64,000 bases of DNA from Patescibacteria group bacterium (GCA_018817125.1 JAHIUN010000007.1:1-64000); one strand, 5' to 3'; shown: positions 32,690 through 40,795, counted from the stretch's first letter. Numbers and translations: made by a program. The notes: generated from the sequence alone by a model not told the origin.

Positions 32690-32805
32690 ACGCATACACA
32701 CCCCTTCATTCTGGGGTTTGCGGGGAAAAGAAAGCATGCCCTGAGCGTAGCCGAACGGGAAGGGCAAAGAAAATAAATAAAAGAAAGGGAAGAAAGAAGA
32801 ATATG
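32690..32805. repeat. Purine-rich repeat with CCCTTC/GAAGGG arm
   Basis: CCCCTTCATTC is followed by GGGAAGGGCAAAGAAAAT, then AAATAAAAGAAAGGGAAG. The purine run is nearly identical at 61507-61556 and similar at 33985-34045. No gene is present. Confidence 0.55.
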
Positions 32806-32835
32806 TCTATCATTCTTATCATTGAGGAAAATTTC

Positions 32836-32906
32836 TGAATTGAGTTCTAAATCTCAAATACTAAATTAAATCTGAAATCATAAATCTAAAATCAGAAATA
32901 AAATCC
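32836..32906. repeat. Iterated-word spacer (AAATCTGAAATC type)
   Basis: Degenerate AAATCTCAAAT, AAATCTGAAATC and AAATCAGAAAT words lie between the purine-rich repeat and the next gene. No gene is seen in 32640-32969. Confidence 0.6.
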
Positions 32907-32969
32907 TCCCTTGAACTCCGACTTACCTGTTGCTATACTGATGCCCAGTAAAACTTAAAAATAAATCCC

Positions 32970-33362
32970 ATGATTGAAATTCTTAAAAAAATCCCATTCT
33001 TCAGCGAACTGAGTGACGAAGATGTTCAGAAAATCGCGGACAATATCAGACTGGAGTATTTTCCTGCGAGCCATGTGATCTTTGAGCAGAATGACACTGG
33101 GGATATCATGTACATCATCAAGCGCGGCAAAGTCCAGGTAATCCGAGACGACACGGTGCTGGCCGTGCTCGAAGACAATGCCTTTTTCGGAGAGATGGCT
33201 TTGGTGTCCGACGAGCCCCGAAACGCCCGCATCGTTACCGTTACGGATGTCGAAGCGCTGACCTTAAATAAAGACGACTTTAAACGCCTCCTCGAGACCA
33301 ATAGCTCCATCGCTTCGATTGTCAGTTATGAAGTGGTAAAGCGTGCGAATGCAATATTTTAA
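32970..33362 (+). CDS. Stand-alone cyclic-nucleotide-binding domain protein
   Basis: A 130-residue protein that is a single CRP/CAP-type cyclic-nucleotide-binding domain without a DNA-binding helix-turn-helix. The phosphate-binding cassette FFGEMALVSDEPRNARIV has the conserved glutamate and arginine that hold cAMP or cGMP. It probably responds to the product of the adenylate cyclase encoded 1 kb away (34051) and acts by protein contact. Six bases after its stop begins a DUF3307 membrane protein gene, so the two are co-transcribed. Confidence 0.93.
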   Translation: MIEILKKIPFFSELSDEDVQKIADNIRLEYFPASHVIFEQNDTGDIMYIIKRGKVQVIRDDTVLAVLEDNAFFGEMALVSDEPRNARIVTVTDVEALTLNKDDFKRLLETNSSIASIVSYEVVKRANAIF

Positions 33363-33368
33363 AAAATC

Positions 33369-33929
33369 ATGGAAGTAATCTCTTATCTTTTTCTTACTCA
33401 TTTTCTTGCCGATTACCCGTTTCAGCCGGGCTGGCTGGTGGAATATAAAAAACAATCCTTCCTGGGAGTAGTCCTTCATAGTGCGGTGCATCTTTTATTC
33501 GCCACCCTGATCTTATTTCCGTTCTGGGGTCTTTGGCAGGTATGGCTGTCGGTCGGGATTATTTTTGTGACACATGTGGCTATCGACCAAACCAAAGTAT
33601 TTTTGGAAAAAAACAGCCCCAAACAAACCTATTTTACAATCTACGCCCTGGACCAGTTCACCCATCTGGCGGTGATCAGTATGGTGTCACTGACCCTGAT
33701 GAGAGATTTAATTTTCCCTTCAGTCAGCGCTTTTATGCAGATTTTCAGCGACCGGACGGTTATTCATTTCTTTTTGGTTTTAGTACTGGTCACCTATGTG
33801 TATGACATTACGGTTTGGACGTATCAGAATACTAAAAAGCCACATCCCTACAAACGCAATTACAGCGGAATGGCGCGGAATGCCCTGATCGTGAGCATCA
33901 CATTTGTTTTATACTGGATAAGCCGATAA
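33369..33929 (+). CDS. DUF3307 membrane protein
   Basis: A 186-residue membrane protein with five hydrophobic helices. The N-terminal THFLADYPFQPGWLVEYKKQSFLGVVLHSAVHL carries the conserved His/Asp residues of DUF3307, and a second conserved stretch VTHVAIDQTKVFLEK and LDQFTHLAVI follows. The function of the family is unknown. Its His/Asp pattern inside helices suggests metal binding. Tight linkage to the cyclic-nucleotide-binding gene suggests it may be the effector controlled by that domain. Confidence 0.88.
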   Translation: MEVISYLFLTHFLADYPFQPGWLVEYKKQSFLGVVLHSAVHLLFATLILFPFWGLWQVWLSVGIIFVTHVAIDQTKVFLEKNSPKQTYFTIYALDQFTHLAVISMVSLTLMRDLIFPSVSAFMQIFSDRTVIHFFLVLVLVTYVYDITVWTYQNTKKPHPYKRNYSGMARNALIVSITFVLYWISR

Positions 33930-33934
33930 TTCCC

Positions 33935-34048
33935 CCCTTCGCGCGGGTCTGCCTGCCGGTAGGCGGGGCCCCTATTTGTCAAAATAGTGGGGTAAGAAAA
34001 AAGGGGCAAAAGAAAAACTAAAGCAAAAAGAAAAGCGGGAAAAAGAAA
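33935..34048. repeat. GC hairpins and purine-rich tail
   Basis: GCCTGCCGGTAGGC and CCCCTATTTTGAC/GTCAAAATAGTGGGG-type inverted arms are followed by a run of AAAGAAAAA words resembling 32750 and 61507. It lies between two convergent genes. Confidence 0.5.
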
Positions 34049-34050
34049 AC

Positions 34051-36084
34051 TTATTTCTCCGTAAACGTATACACCCCGTCCCAGTTGGCTGAGGGGGGAT
34101 TTTCAATAAAAGTCTGACACCGTTTTACAAAGGCTTTTGAAGGGGGGTCGCTTTCATTCTCCGCGAATTTTTTCATAGCCTCCGTAAAGCTGAGTCGGCG
34201 GTAAGAATTCAAAGCATCCTCAAATGTTTTGTTTGTTTTTAAAATTGCAGGCGACACTCCGTCTTTCGTGCCGATTAATTCATAGATCCGCACGGGCTGT
34301 TCCTTGCCCTTTACGCGGATGAGATCAAGTTCCCGGCACACAAAATCATCCTTGATCTGTTCATAGGTGAATTCCGAAACAATGACTTCAGTCCCATACT
34401 GTTTGTTGATCCCCTCCAGGCGGGAGCCCAGATTCACCGTATCGCCCATCACCGTGTAATCGAAACGGTTTTCAGAACCCATGTTCCCCGCAATCACATC
34501 GCCCGTGTTCAGGCCGATGCGGATACGGATAGGCGGGAGGCCCTGCTTTTCACATTCTTCCCGGAAGATCTTTAACTGTGCCTGATTTTTCAGGGCGGCG
34601 AGACAGGCATTTTTAGCGTGTTCTTCCACAGGCACAGGCGCTCCCCAAAACGCCATAATAGCGTCCCCTTCATATTTATCCAGCGTCCCCTGGTATTCCA
34701 GAATAATATCGGTCATGGAATCCAGATAACGGTTCAGAAAATTAACCAGTTTGCCGGGCTCCATTTTTTCCGAAATCGATGTAAAGCCGGCGATATCCGA
34801 AAAGAAGACGGTCACCGTCCGTTTGGCACCTCCCAATTCCAGCGTCTTAGGATCTTTCATGATCTGTTCCACGACGGATTTGTTTACATAATGCCCAAAC
34901 GCCCCTTCAATAAATTGTCGCTTCTTATGCTCCAGAATATAGCGCAGTAGAAATGCGCCGACAAACGTCAGAATAATCGTCAGAAGCGGATGGATCACGT
35001 CCATAAAGATACGGAAATATTCATACACAGCAATCCCCGCGACGACCATCAAAAACAATTCTCCAACAAGAATCGGAATGGCGTAACGCACACGGAGTTT
35101 GGCGAACAGAAATAGATTGAGAGCGATTAAGCCAAAAAGCGTCAGCCATAAACTAAGGCGGGACTGATTCCGGAGGAATTGGCCGGAAGTAATTGTCTGA
35201 ATGTTGTTGGCATGGATTTCTACGCCCGGCATTCGAATACCCTTACTGACGGGAGAGAGAAAATCATCCTGGAGGTCGGTGGCGGTGGGGCCGATTAAAA
35301 CTATTTTATCCTGAAAATCCATAACATTGCCGGCCTCATCCGCTAAATTTTCATTCAGCAGATCCGACATGGAAAGGTGAGCGTAACGGCCGGGTTCCGC
35401 AAAATAATTCACGTACATATGATGCACAGTCTCGTTTTTCTCAGCATCCTTTTTGATAATAACAGGGATTCGTAGACGGTCCGAAAACTCATACCATGAG
35501 TCATTAATTGTTCCCGGGCCAGGTTCGCTGCGCAGATAACGACGGGCGATGACGAGGGAAAAGGCTTCCGCCGTTTTGCTGTCAACACTGCTGACAACAG
35601 GAAGTTCGCGAATATAGCCATCTTCATCCTGATGGACATTGATCCAGCCCAAAAGCGGATCAGTTGCCGCCAGAACGGCGTTAGGCCAGTTGACTTTTGC
35701 CTGTCCATTTTCAAAATGATAATGGGTAGCCAGTACGACATTGTCATGAGCTCTGAGGGCCTGGGCAAAGGCATCGTCTCCGCTTCTGGCATCCGGAAAA
35801 GTAACATCGATTCCGATCACAGCGGCTCCTTTTTGATTGAGAATATCAACAGCCTTGGCGTAATTCTCCCGTGACCATTCCGGCAGAGGGCCAAGATTCT
35901 GGGGCTGAAGACTTTTTTCATCAATGGCCACGATGACGATTTCGGAACTGGCGGAGTCAAAATCATAGAAATTGTTCTGGAGCCGCTTTTGGGATCCCAT
36001 CAAAAAATCTCTTTGTACCAAAAGGGTCATAACCAGAGCAATGACCATTCCCAGGCCAATGAAGTAAAACAGTTTTTTAAGCAT
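34051..36084 (-). CDS. CHASE2-domain class III adenylate cyclase
   Basis: A 677-residue receptor cyclase. One membrane helix (about 5-23) precedes an extracytoplasmic CHASE2 sensor (about 40-300), three more helices (about 309-385) and a cytosolic class III cyclase domain. Metal ligands D430 (VFFSDIAGF) and D474 (YEGDAIMAF) are present. K470 and D548 fit adenine specificity. N551 and R555 of the transition-state motif are present, so it should be active and make cAMP. The upstream 34-residue gene ends eight bases before its start, and both share a palindromic leader with the SpoIIE gene. The cyclic-nucleotide-binding protein at 32970 is the obvious receiver. Confidence 0.95.
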   Translation of the reverse strand: MLKKLFYFIGLGMVIALVMTLLVQRDFLMGSQKRLQNNFYDFDSASSEIVIVAIDEKSLQPQNLGPLPEWSRENYAKAVDILNQKGAAVIGIDVTFPDARSGDDAFAQALRAHDNVVLATHYHFENGQAKVNWPNAVLAATDPLLGWINVHQDEDGYIRELPVVSSVDSKTAEAFSLVIARRYLRSEPGPGTINDSWYEFSDRLRIPVIIKKDAEKNETVHHMYVNYFAEPGRYAHLSMSDLLNENLADEAGNVMDFQDKIVLIGPTATDLQDDFLSPVSKGIRMPGVEIHANNIQTITSGQFLRNQSRLSLWLTLFGLIALNLFLFAKLRVRYAIPILVGELFLMVVAGIAVYEYFRIFMDVIHPLLTIILTFVGAFLLRYILEHKKRQFIEGAFGHYVNKSVVEQIMKDPKTLELGGAKRTVTVFFSDIAGFTSISEKMEPGKLVNFLNRYLDSMTDIILEYQGTLDKYEGDAIMAFWGAPVPVEEHAKNACLAALKNQAQLKIFREECEKQGLPPIRIRIGLNTGDVIAGNMGSENRFDYTVMGDTVNLGSRLEGINKQYGTEVIVSEFTYEQIKDDFVCRELDLIRVKGKEQPVRIYELIGTKDGVSPAILKTNKTFEDALNSYRRLSFTEAMKKFAENESDPPSKAFVKRCQTFIENPPSANWDGVYTFTEK

Positions 36085-36092
36085 CGATTTTT

Positions 36093-36197
36093 TTAAACTT
36101 CAAAGTCCTGGTCATCGAAAAAACGGTCTTCGATCAGAGAGCCGACCAGGTAGCCGATGAAGAAAAGGCCGAACCATTTAAGCAATTTTTTGAGCAT
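36093..36197 (-). CDS. 34-residue membrane protein upstream of the cyclase
   Basis: ATG at 36195-36197 opens MLKKLLKWFGLFFIGYLVGS followed by LIEDRFFDDQDFEV and TAA at 36093-36095. A basic start, one short hydrophobic helix and an acidic tail make a plausible small membrane protein. It is the first frame after the palindromic leader and ends eight bases before the cyclase start, which suggests translational coupling or a small regulatory subunit. It is too short for ordinary gene callers. Confidence 0.6.
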   Translation of the reverse strand: MLKKLLKWFGLFFIGYLVGSLIEDRFFDDQDFEV

Positions 36198-36207
36198 AAT
36201 TTAATGA

Positions 36208-36353
36208 GTAATTTGTAACTTGTAATTTACTCCCCGCTAAACGCTGGTCGCGTAATTTGTAATTTTTCAACAATCGGCATTTAAAATTACCAATTACGAA
36301 TTACAAGTTACGTTCCGCGAAGCGGGACAAATTACAATCATTATATTATACCA
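36208..36353 (-). promoter_or_regulatory. Promoter plus palindromic leader, copy 2
   Basis: Inverse orientation copy of 27757-27901. On the minus strand TGGTATAATATAATG carries an extended -10, then GATTGTAATTTG and about 130 nearly identical palindromic bases follow. It ends ten bases before the 34-residue gene, so in both copies the palindrome is the transcribed leader of a membrane signalling gene. Confidence 0.75.
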
Positions 36354-36400
36354 AAAAATGGCTCAATTATCAATCAATTAGGATGTTTTTATAAAAAAGC

Positions 36401-36428
36401 TTGCAATCTTTTTCAGTTTTTGTATAAT
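36401..36428 (+). promoter_or_regulatory. Promoter of the 36434 small RNA
   Basis: TTGCAA, a 16-base spacer and TATAAT. Confidence 0.8.
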
Positions 36429-36433
36429 TAAAG

Positions 36434-36577
36434 TGTTCAAGCATTTAGCCCTCTCCAAAATGCAGAAACGTATCTTTACATGGACACTCATTATTAAACC
36501 TCATATCTGAGGCCTTATTTCCTGTAAAAATCAAGAACGCAAGAGAGGGCCTCAGATATGAATCGAGGTTCTTTTTG
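36434..36577 (+). ncRNA. Stand-alone small RNA with loop-terminator complementarity
   Basis: A unit with its own promoter and its own terminator and no reading frame of note. The 5' hairpin GCATTT/AAATGC (36441-36463) displays the loop segment GCCCTCTC (36448-36455). The 3' terminator stem is CATATCTGAGGCC with GGCCTCAGATATG, extended by AACCTC/GAGGTT and followed by CTTTTT. GAGAGGGC (36543-36550), overlapping the terminator's 3' arm, is the exact complement of the loop. The RNA can therefore form either a pseudoknot or the full terminator. It ends upstream of the strong promoter of the next gene, so it may be a trans-acting RNA or an unknown riboswitch. Confidence 0.65.
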
Positions 36578-36595
36578 TCAAAGAAGAAAGAGTAG

Positions 36596-36623
36596 TTGAC
36601 AAAATAATAAATTATGATATAAT
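36596..36623 (+). promoter_or_regulatory. Strong promoter of the 36641 gene
   Basis: TTGACA, a 16-base spacer and TATAAT with TGA before it (extended -10). Transcription should start about 11 bases ahead of the ATG. Confidence 0.9.
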
Positions 36624-36640
36624 ATAACACTCAAACAACA

Positions 36641-38083
36641 ATGGCCCTCCAACCCACTATGTTTAAGTTTAAAAAGAATTTTCCCACCTTAGGCGACAAT
36701 CTCGAAGCTGGAACTCTGTTTCCTGTCCAGCTGCCGCTACACGACAAGCAATATGTCGAGTATTTAAAAAACGAACACCCTGAGCATTATGAAATTATGT
36801 GGAAAATTCGCGATTTGGTGTTGGATGTCACTAAGGCTGAAAGCATTTCAGACTTGGATGATTCTTCAACCGACATGAAATTTATAAATGCGACCAATGA
36901 GCGGATATTAAAACAGATGCTTGGTGATAATCTGACTATGGAGCAAATGCAGGATCGTATAAACGCCTATGGTAATCTAGCCGATGAAGTGGTGGAAGAA
37001 GTCTCCCAAAAGACTATGCCAGGTTACGGATTGGTCTTGGCCATGCGCAATGAAGTGATGGCAACCAATAATCTGGGTAAACTACTTTTAATGGTTGCCG
37101 ATGAGACGGGCCGTGATACTCAGGTCCGCTATGAGGCCAAGCGTAAACTGGAAATGATTATGACCCTGGCACAAATTGACAAAGCTTTAGAGGTCAGAAA
37201 AAAAGACATAGAATTCTTAGTGGATATATGGGAGGGCAGGGGGCTGTTTAGAGGTGGTACGGAACGCAAGTGGCTTTTAAGCGACCACGACCTGAATGAA
37301 AACAATCGCTGTACGTCCTGTGAATTTTTAGACATCCCCCCTGAGACACTGCAGGACAATCAGTTAATCGAACCCATGGACTGCCGTCTGATGCGGGTTA
37401 AGAGAGATGATGGATCCGAATTTGATGCCTACGCAATGTTCCATTTGCGTATCAAGTCGCTTAAAGCAGTACTTTTAAAATCAATGCGTCAGCCGGATCG
37501 ACCAATTGAAGATCTGGCGCGTGACCATTCTGGAGTCCGCATGATACCGATCAATCCGCAGGAAGGGGATCATGAGCAGGTCAGACAACACATGATTGAT
37601 ATAACGAGCGCCCCGAATCCGAAAACCGGACAGCATTACGACACCCGTATCGACAAGATGAAAAATGGGGCAGGTGGAAATGACGGGGACAATCCGTCAT
37701 TACGGTTTCATAAATTCAATATGATCATCAGCGGAGGGGGCTTACAGGGGGAAAAGGATTATGAATTCCAGTGCTTTGGAGACAGACAGTATGTGGATTA
37801 TTACGTACGGCTTCCGGATGCTTGGCCGATTTATGAGATCGTCCGTCTTCATCGCTCCAGCATCTCAGAGACTATGCATCCCCACGCTCATTACGAAGGG
37901 ATTCCCCGCCATCCGAATGTCATGGTCTCGATTGCCGATGGCTATAGCCACTACATCCGGTCCCGGCGCACCGTTCCTTCCGCCGAAGCCGCGGAAGAGC
38001 GCGCGATCACGGATGAAGACATTATGAAAGCTTGTAAAATGAACGCCTTTCCCAAGATGAACAATGGGAACGGTAATCATTAA
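36641..38083 (+). CDS. 480-residue soluble protein of unknown function
   Basis: A cytosolic protein with no signal peptide or membrane segment and no domain I recognise. The N-terminal half is helical (about 40-200) and contains HYEIMWKIRDLVLDVTKAES. The middle has a CTSCEF cysteine pair and mixed alpha/beta sequence. The C-terminal HPHAHYEGIPRHPNVMVSIADGYSHYI is histidine-rich and might bind metal. It has the strongest promoter in this part of the window and a very short leader, so it is probably abundant. The ATG at 36659 is an alternative start. It lies behind the small RNA but is transcribed separately. Confidence 0.75.
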   Translation: MALQPTMFKFKKNFPTLGDNLEAGTLFPVQLPLHDKQYVEYLKNEHPEHYEIMWKIRDLVLDVTKAESISDLDDSSTDMKFINATNERILKQMLGDNLTMEQMQDRINAYGNLADEVVEEVSQKTMPGYGLVLAMRNEVMATNNLGKLLLMVADETGRDTQVRYEAKRKLEMIMTLAQIDKALEVRKKDIEFLVDIWEGRGLFRGGTERKWLLSDHDLNENNRCTSCEFLDIPPETLQDNQLIEPMDCRLMRVKRDDGSEFDAYAMFHLRIKSLKAVLLKSMRQPDRPIEDLARDHSGVRMIPINPQEGDHEQVRQHMIDITSAPNPKTGQHYDTRIDKMKNGAGGNDGDNPSLRFHKFNMIISGGGLQGEKDYEFQCFGDRQYVDYYVRLPDAWPIYEIVRLHRSSISETMHPHAHYEGIPRHPNVMVSIADGYSHYIRSRRTVPSAEAAEERAITDEDIMKACKMNAFPKMNNGNGNH

Positions 38084-38110
38084 AAAATTAATTTTTTAAA
38101 AACAAAATAT

Positions 38111-38356
38111 ATGTTTTTTGTTTCCGAAAACACCGAAGCCGCCGAAATTCCTTCTCTGCAAGGGTTAAACCCAAGAGAAAGCGCGCTTTTAAATCTGCGA
38201 AAAATCTGCCAAGGGCTTTTTGAGGACTTTGGTTCTATTCATATGGGAATAGCGCTTCATCAGCTCGTTGAAAAACAGCGTAATCTTTGCCTGAATCTGG
38301 GCCTATCGGTTCAGGCAGTAAAAGACGTCATTGATGATCATCGCAACGGGTCTTAA
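38111..38356 (+). CDS. Small helical protein downstream of the 480-residue protein
   Basis: An 81-residue soluble protein, mostly helical (SALLNLRKICQGLFEDFGSIHMGIALHQLVEKQRNL), without a recognised domain. It begins 27 bases after the previous stop on the same strand and is probably co-transcribed. Its last codons overlap the stop codon of the minus-strand small gene at 38353. Confidence 0.6.
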   Translation: MFFVSENTEAAEIPSLQGLNPRESALLNLRKICQGLFEDFGSIHMGIALHQLVEKQRNLCLNLGLSVQAVKDVIDDHRNGS

Positions 38357-38517
38357 GCCCTACCTTCTTCTAATAATCGCTTCGTTCTTCCGCGCATAAG
38401 CTTAAGATGCTCCGCGGAAGGCAAAGCCTTTTCTGCGGCTTCCGGCGGAACGGGAAGCGCAGCGGCTTTTTGAGGGGAGGTAAGCTCTAGTTCGTCGGTA
38501 ATTAATGGGTTTGCCAT
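38353..38517 (-). CDS. 54-residue protein with its own promoter
   Basis: ATG at 38515-38517 to TAA at 38353-38355 encodes MANPLITDELELTSPQKAAA, then a Pro/Ala-rich stretch and the basic ending LKLMRGRTKRLLEEGRA. On the minus strand TTGCTA, 17 bases and TATAAT (38543-38571) lie 26 bases upstream, which supports a real gene. No family is recognised. The basic helix at the end could bind nucleic acid or protein. Confidence 0.55.
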   Translation of the reverse strand: MANPLITDELELTSPQKAAALPVPPEAAEKALPSAEHLKLMRGRTKRLLEEGRA

Positions 38518-38542
38518 GGCGATTTTTTATTTTTATAATAAT

Positions 38543-38571
38543 ATTATAACATATTAATTATTATTTAGCAA
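38543..38571 (-). promoter_or_regulatory. Promoter of the 54-residue gene
   Basis: TTGCTA, a 17-base spacer and TATAAT on the minus strand. Confidence 0.65.
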
Positions 38572-38576
38572 ATTAA

Positions 38577-38604
38577 TTGACAAATTTAAAAAGGTAATTA
38601 AAAT
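38577..38604 (+). promoter_or_regulatory. Promoter of the 38630 gene
   Basis: TTGACA, a 16-base spacer and TAAAAT, divergent from the promoter at 38543-38571. Confidence 0.75.
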
Positions 38605-38629
38605 AAACCTCCATTTAAACTAATAGAGT

Positions 38630-38914
38630 ATGTCTTTATCCGAAGATGCCATCAACGGTCTGAATACCATCGGTGCCTACAAAAAACCTTTTGATCCGGC
38701 TTATCTCGCCTCCTGCCGGCAGCTTCCGGGGTCGGAAGAATTTTTAGTGGAACGCGAAGAAGATGGTCCCGTGCCGACCGTTGAGGGAATGCAGATCATT
38801 CTGGAAAGAATCGCAGCCGATATCATCGCCAAAAGAAAACGGAAGCAGTTAATGGCGGCGCTTGAAGGCGGCCAGGCCGATGAGGCCAGCCAGAAACATG
38901 GCGAAGCTAAATAA
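38630..38914 (+). CDS. Small soluble protein overlapping lgt
   Basis: A 94-residue protein with no recognised domain: a proline-containing start (NTIGAYKKPFDPAYLASC), an acidic middle and a helical basic end (IAADIIAKRKRKQLMAALEGG). A good promoter stands 25 bases upstream, so expression is likely. Its last 66 bases overlap the 3' end of lgt on the opposite strand, an unusual convergent overlap. Confidence 0.6.
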   Translation: MSLSEDAINGLNTIGAYKKPFDPAYLASCRQLPGSEEFLVEREEDGPVPTVEGMQIILERIAADIIAKRKRKQLMAALEGGQADEASQKHGEAK

Positions 38915-39616
38915 CTGGCCGAGTGTAAAATACTGCCATATAAACCCGATCTGCGGGTCGGGCGCGCGCCAGAATTCCAAAATTGTCCGAAAGAGTCCAT
39001 ATAACATCAGATAGCTGAAAAGCAGAACGCCTCTTTTTGGTTTATTGATGAAAATTAAAAGCAGTATCAGGAACAGAATAAGGGCTGAAGCGGATTGAAA
39101 TAATTGGGAAGGGTATCTGAGTATGCCGTCGCCAAAATCCACTCCCGTCCAATTCCACGTCGGGTTTTCAATAGGCCGGCCAATCAGTTCATGATTGATA
39201 AAATTAGCGATTCGGGTAAAAGTGAGCGCCAGCGCGCCGGGAAGGGTGGATAAGTCGGCCACATCCAGAAAGCGGATTTTTTGTTTTCGGCAAAATAGAT
39301 ATCCAACTATCAGCGAAGCGATCAGCCCGCCGTGAAACGACATTCCCCCATCCCACATGGCTGGGATCTTGGCCGGATGGGCGAGGTAATAAGGCAGGTT
39401 GTAAAAAAGAACGTACCCCAAACGCCCGCCAAGAATCACGCCCAGCAGAAAGACCCAGAAGGCGAAATCGAAAAGCTGATTATTGTTTTTAAACACTTTT
39501 CGTTTTTTATTCAGCTGAGTCAGTATCCAGATACCGATTAAAAGGCCAACACCATAACTGATGCCGTACCAGTGAACGGAAAGCGGTCCGATTTTAAAGG
39601 CGACAGGGTCTAACAT
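38849..39616 (-). CDS. lgt: Prolipoprotein diacylglyceryl transferase
   Basis: Transfers diacylglycerol from phosphatidylglycerol to the lipobox cysteine of prelipoproteins, such as those at 26378 and 61627. The 255-residue polytopic protein has the family signature RIANFINHELIGRPIENP, with the essential Arg and Asn, and conserved blocks YGISYGVGLLIG, GGRLGYVLFYNLPYYL and GGMSFHGGLIAS. About seven hydrophobic segments are present. Upstream lies a long inverted word repeat shared as spacer with tsaD on the other strand. Confidence 0.96.
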   Translation of the reverse strand: MLDPVAFKIGPLSVHWYGISYGVGLLIGIWILTQLNKKRKVFKNNNQLFDFAFWVFLLGVILGGRLGYVLFYNLPYYLAHPAKIPAMWDGGMSFHGGLIASLIVGYLFCRKQKIRFLDVADLSTLPGALALTFTRIANFINHELIGRPIENPTWNWTGVDFGDGILRYPSQLFQSASALILFLILLLIFINKPKRGVLLFSYLMLYGLFRTILEFWRAPDPQIGFIWQYFTLGQLFSFAMFLAGLIGLAAFKRRH

Positions 39617-39623
39617 AAATCCA

Positions 39624-39766
39624 AAGCTCTAAATTCTAAATCCTAAACCGATTTTAGATTACAACTCAAAAATAATAAACTTTATTATGAACAATCCGTT
39701 TGGAATTTTGATTATTGGACATTAGAATTCGTTTAGTACTTAGTGTTTAGGATTTAGAATTTAGGT
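39624..39766. repeat. Inverted word repeat between lgt and tsaD
   Basis: CTAAATTCTAAATCCTAAAC near 39630 is the exact inverse of GTTTAGGATTTAGAATTTAG near 39745. The two start codons flank it, so both divergent transcripts would carry one arm. Confidence 0.7.
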
Positions 39767-39767
39767 T

Positions 39768-40778
39768 ATGAAAATTCTTGGAATTGAAACATCGTGCGAT
39801 GAAACCGCCGCCGCCGTTGTCGAAAATGGCGTGAGCGTGCTCAGCAATGTGATCGCCTCATCCGTGGATCTGCACGCCAAAACCGGTGGGGTGGTTCCCG
39901 AGGTGGCAGCGCGTGAACACATCCGTCAGATTACCCCTGTGGTGGATCAGGCACTTCACGAGGCGAAAGTCGGCTGGAACGATATCGATGCCATCGCGGT
40001 CACCCATGCGCCGGGGCTGGTCGCTTCACTTTTGATCGGCATCAGCACCGCTCAGACTTTATCCTATATATACAAAAAACCGCTTATCCCCATTCATCAT
40101 ATTGCTGGTCATATTTACGCTAATTTTCTGGAACGGGATGAAAAACCTGCCTTTCCCATCCTCGTTCTAACGGTATCCGGCGGGCATAATGAATTGGTTT
40201 TATTAAAAGGGCATTATGATTTTGAGGTGATCGGCGAAACACTCGATGATGCGGCCGGCGAAGCGTTTGATAAAGTCGCCCGCCTCCTTAATCTCGGCTT
40301 TCCGGGTGGCCCGGCCATCGCCAAAGCCGCGGAAAAAGGAAATCCCAAGGCCATCGATTTCCCCCGGCCGATGCTGGATAAAAAAAATAAATACAATTTT
40401 TCCTTTTCAGGTTTGAAAGCGGCGGTTCGTCGCGAGATAGAAAAATCGGAAATCAGAAATCAGAAATCAGAAATCGTTTCAGATATCGCCGCCAGTTTTC
40501 AGGCCGCCGTGGTCGATGTACTATCCGATAAACTCATTGCTGCCGCGCAGGAATTTGATGTGAAAGAAGTCCACCTGGCTGGCGGGGTCTCAGCCAATGA
40601 ATTACTTCGTAAAGTGATCGCTGAAAAATTAGAAAATAACATCCCGTTCCATTGTCCAAAAAATCTGATTTACTGCACCGATAACGCGGCAATGATTGCG
40701 GGAGCGGCATATTTTTGTCCGCGGAAGGAAGGGGATTTTAGAAAGGTGGAAGTGTACTCTCAATTACCGTTATCCTAA
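39768..40778 (+). CDS. tsaD: tRNA N6-threonylcarbamoyladenosine synthase subunit TsaD
   Basis: Transfers the threonylcarbamoyl group to A37 of ANN-decoding tRNAs. The 336-residue ASKHA-fold protein has ETSCDETAAAVV, the metal-binding histidines H111 and H115 in HHIAGH, the glycine motif SGGHNELVL and the C-terminal CTDNAAMIA. Residues 225-237 (EKSEIRNQKSEIV) are an in-frame insertion made of three AATCAGAA words identical to those found in the spacers. The insert lies in a surface loop by position and the frame is intact, so the enzyme is probably active. Confidence 0.96.
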   Translation: MKILGIETSCDETAAAVVENGVSVLSNVIASSVDLHAKTGGVVPEVAAREHIRQITPVVDQALHEAKVGWNDIDAIAVTHAPGLVASLLIGISTAQTLSYIYKKPLIPIHHIAGHIYANFLERDEKPAFPILVLTVSGGHNELVLLKGHYDFEVIGETLDDAAGEAFDKVARLLNLGFPGGPAIAKAAEKGNPKAIDFPRPMLDKKNKYNFSFSGLKAAVRREIEKSEIRNQKSEIVSDIAASFQAAVVDVLSDKLIAAAQEFDVKEVHLAGGVSANELLRKVIAEKLENNIPFHCPKNLIYCTDNAAMIAGAAYFCPRKEGDFRKVEVYSQLPLS

Positions 40779-40795
40779 TTGATTTCTGATAGACT

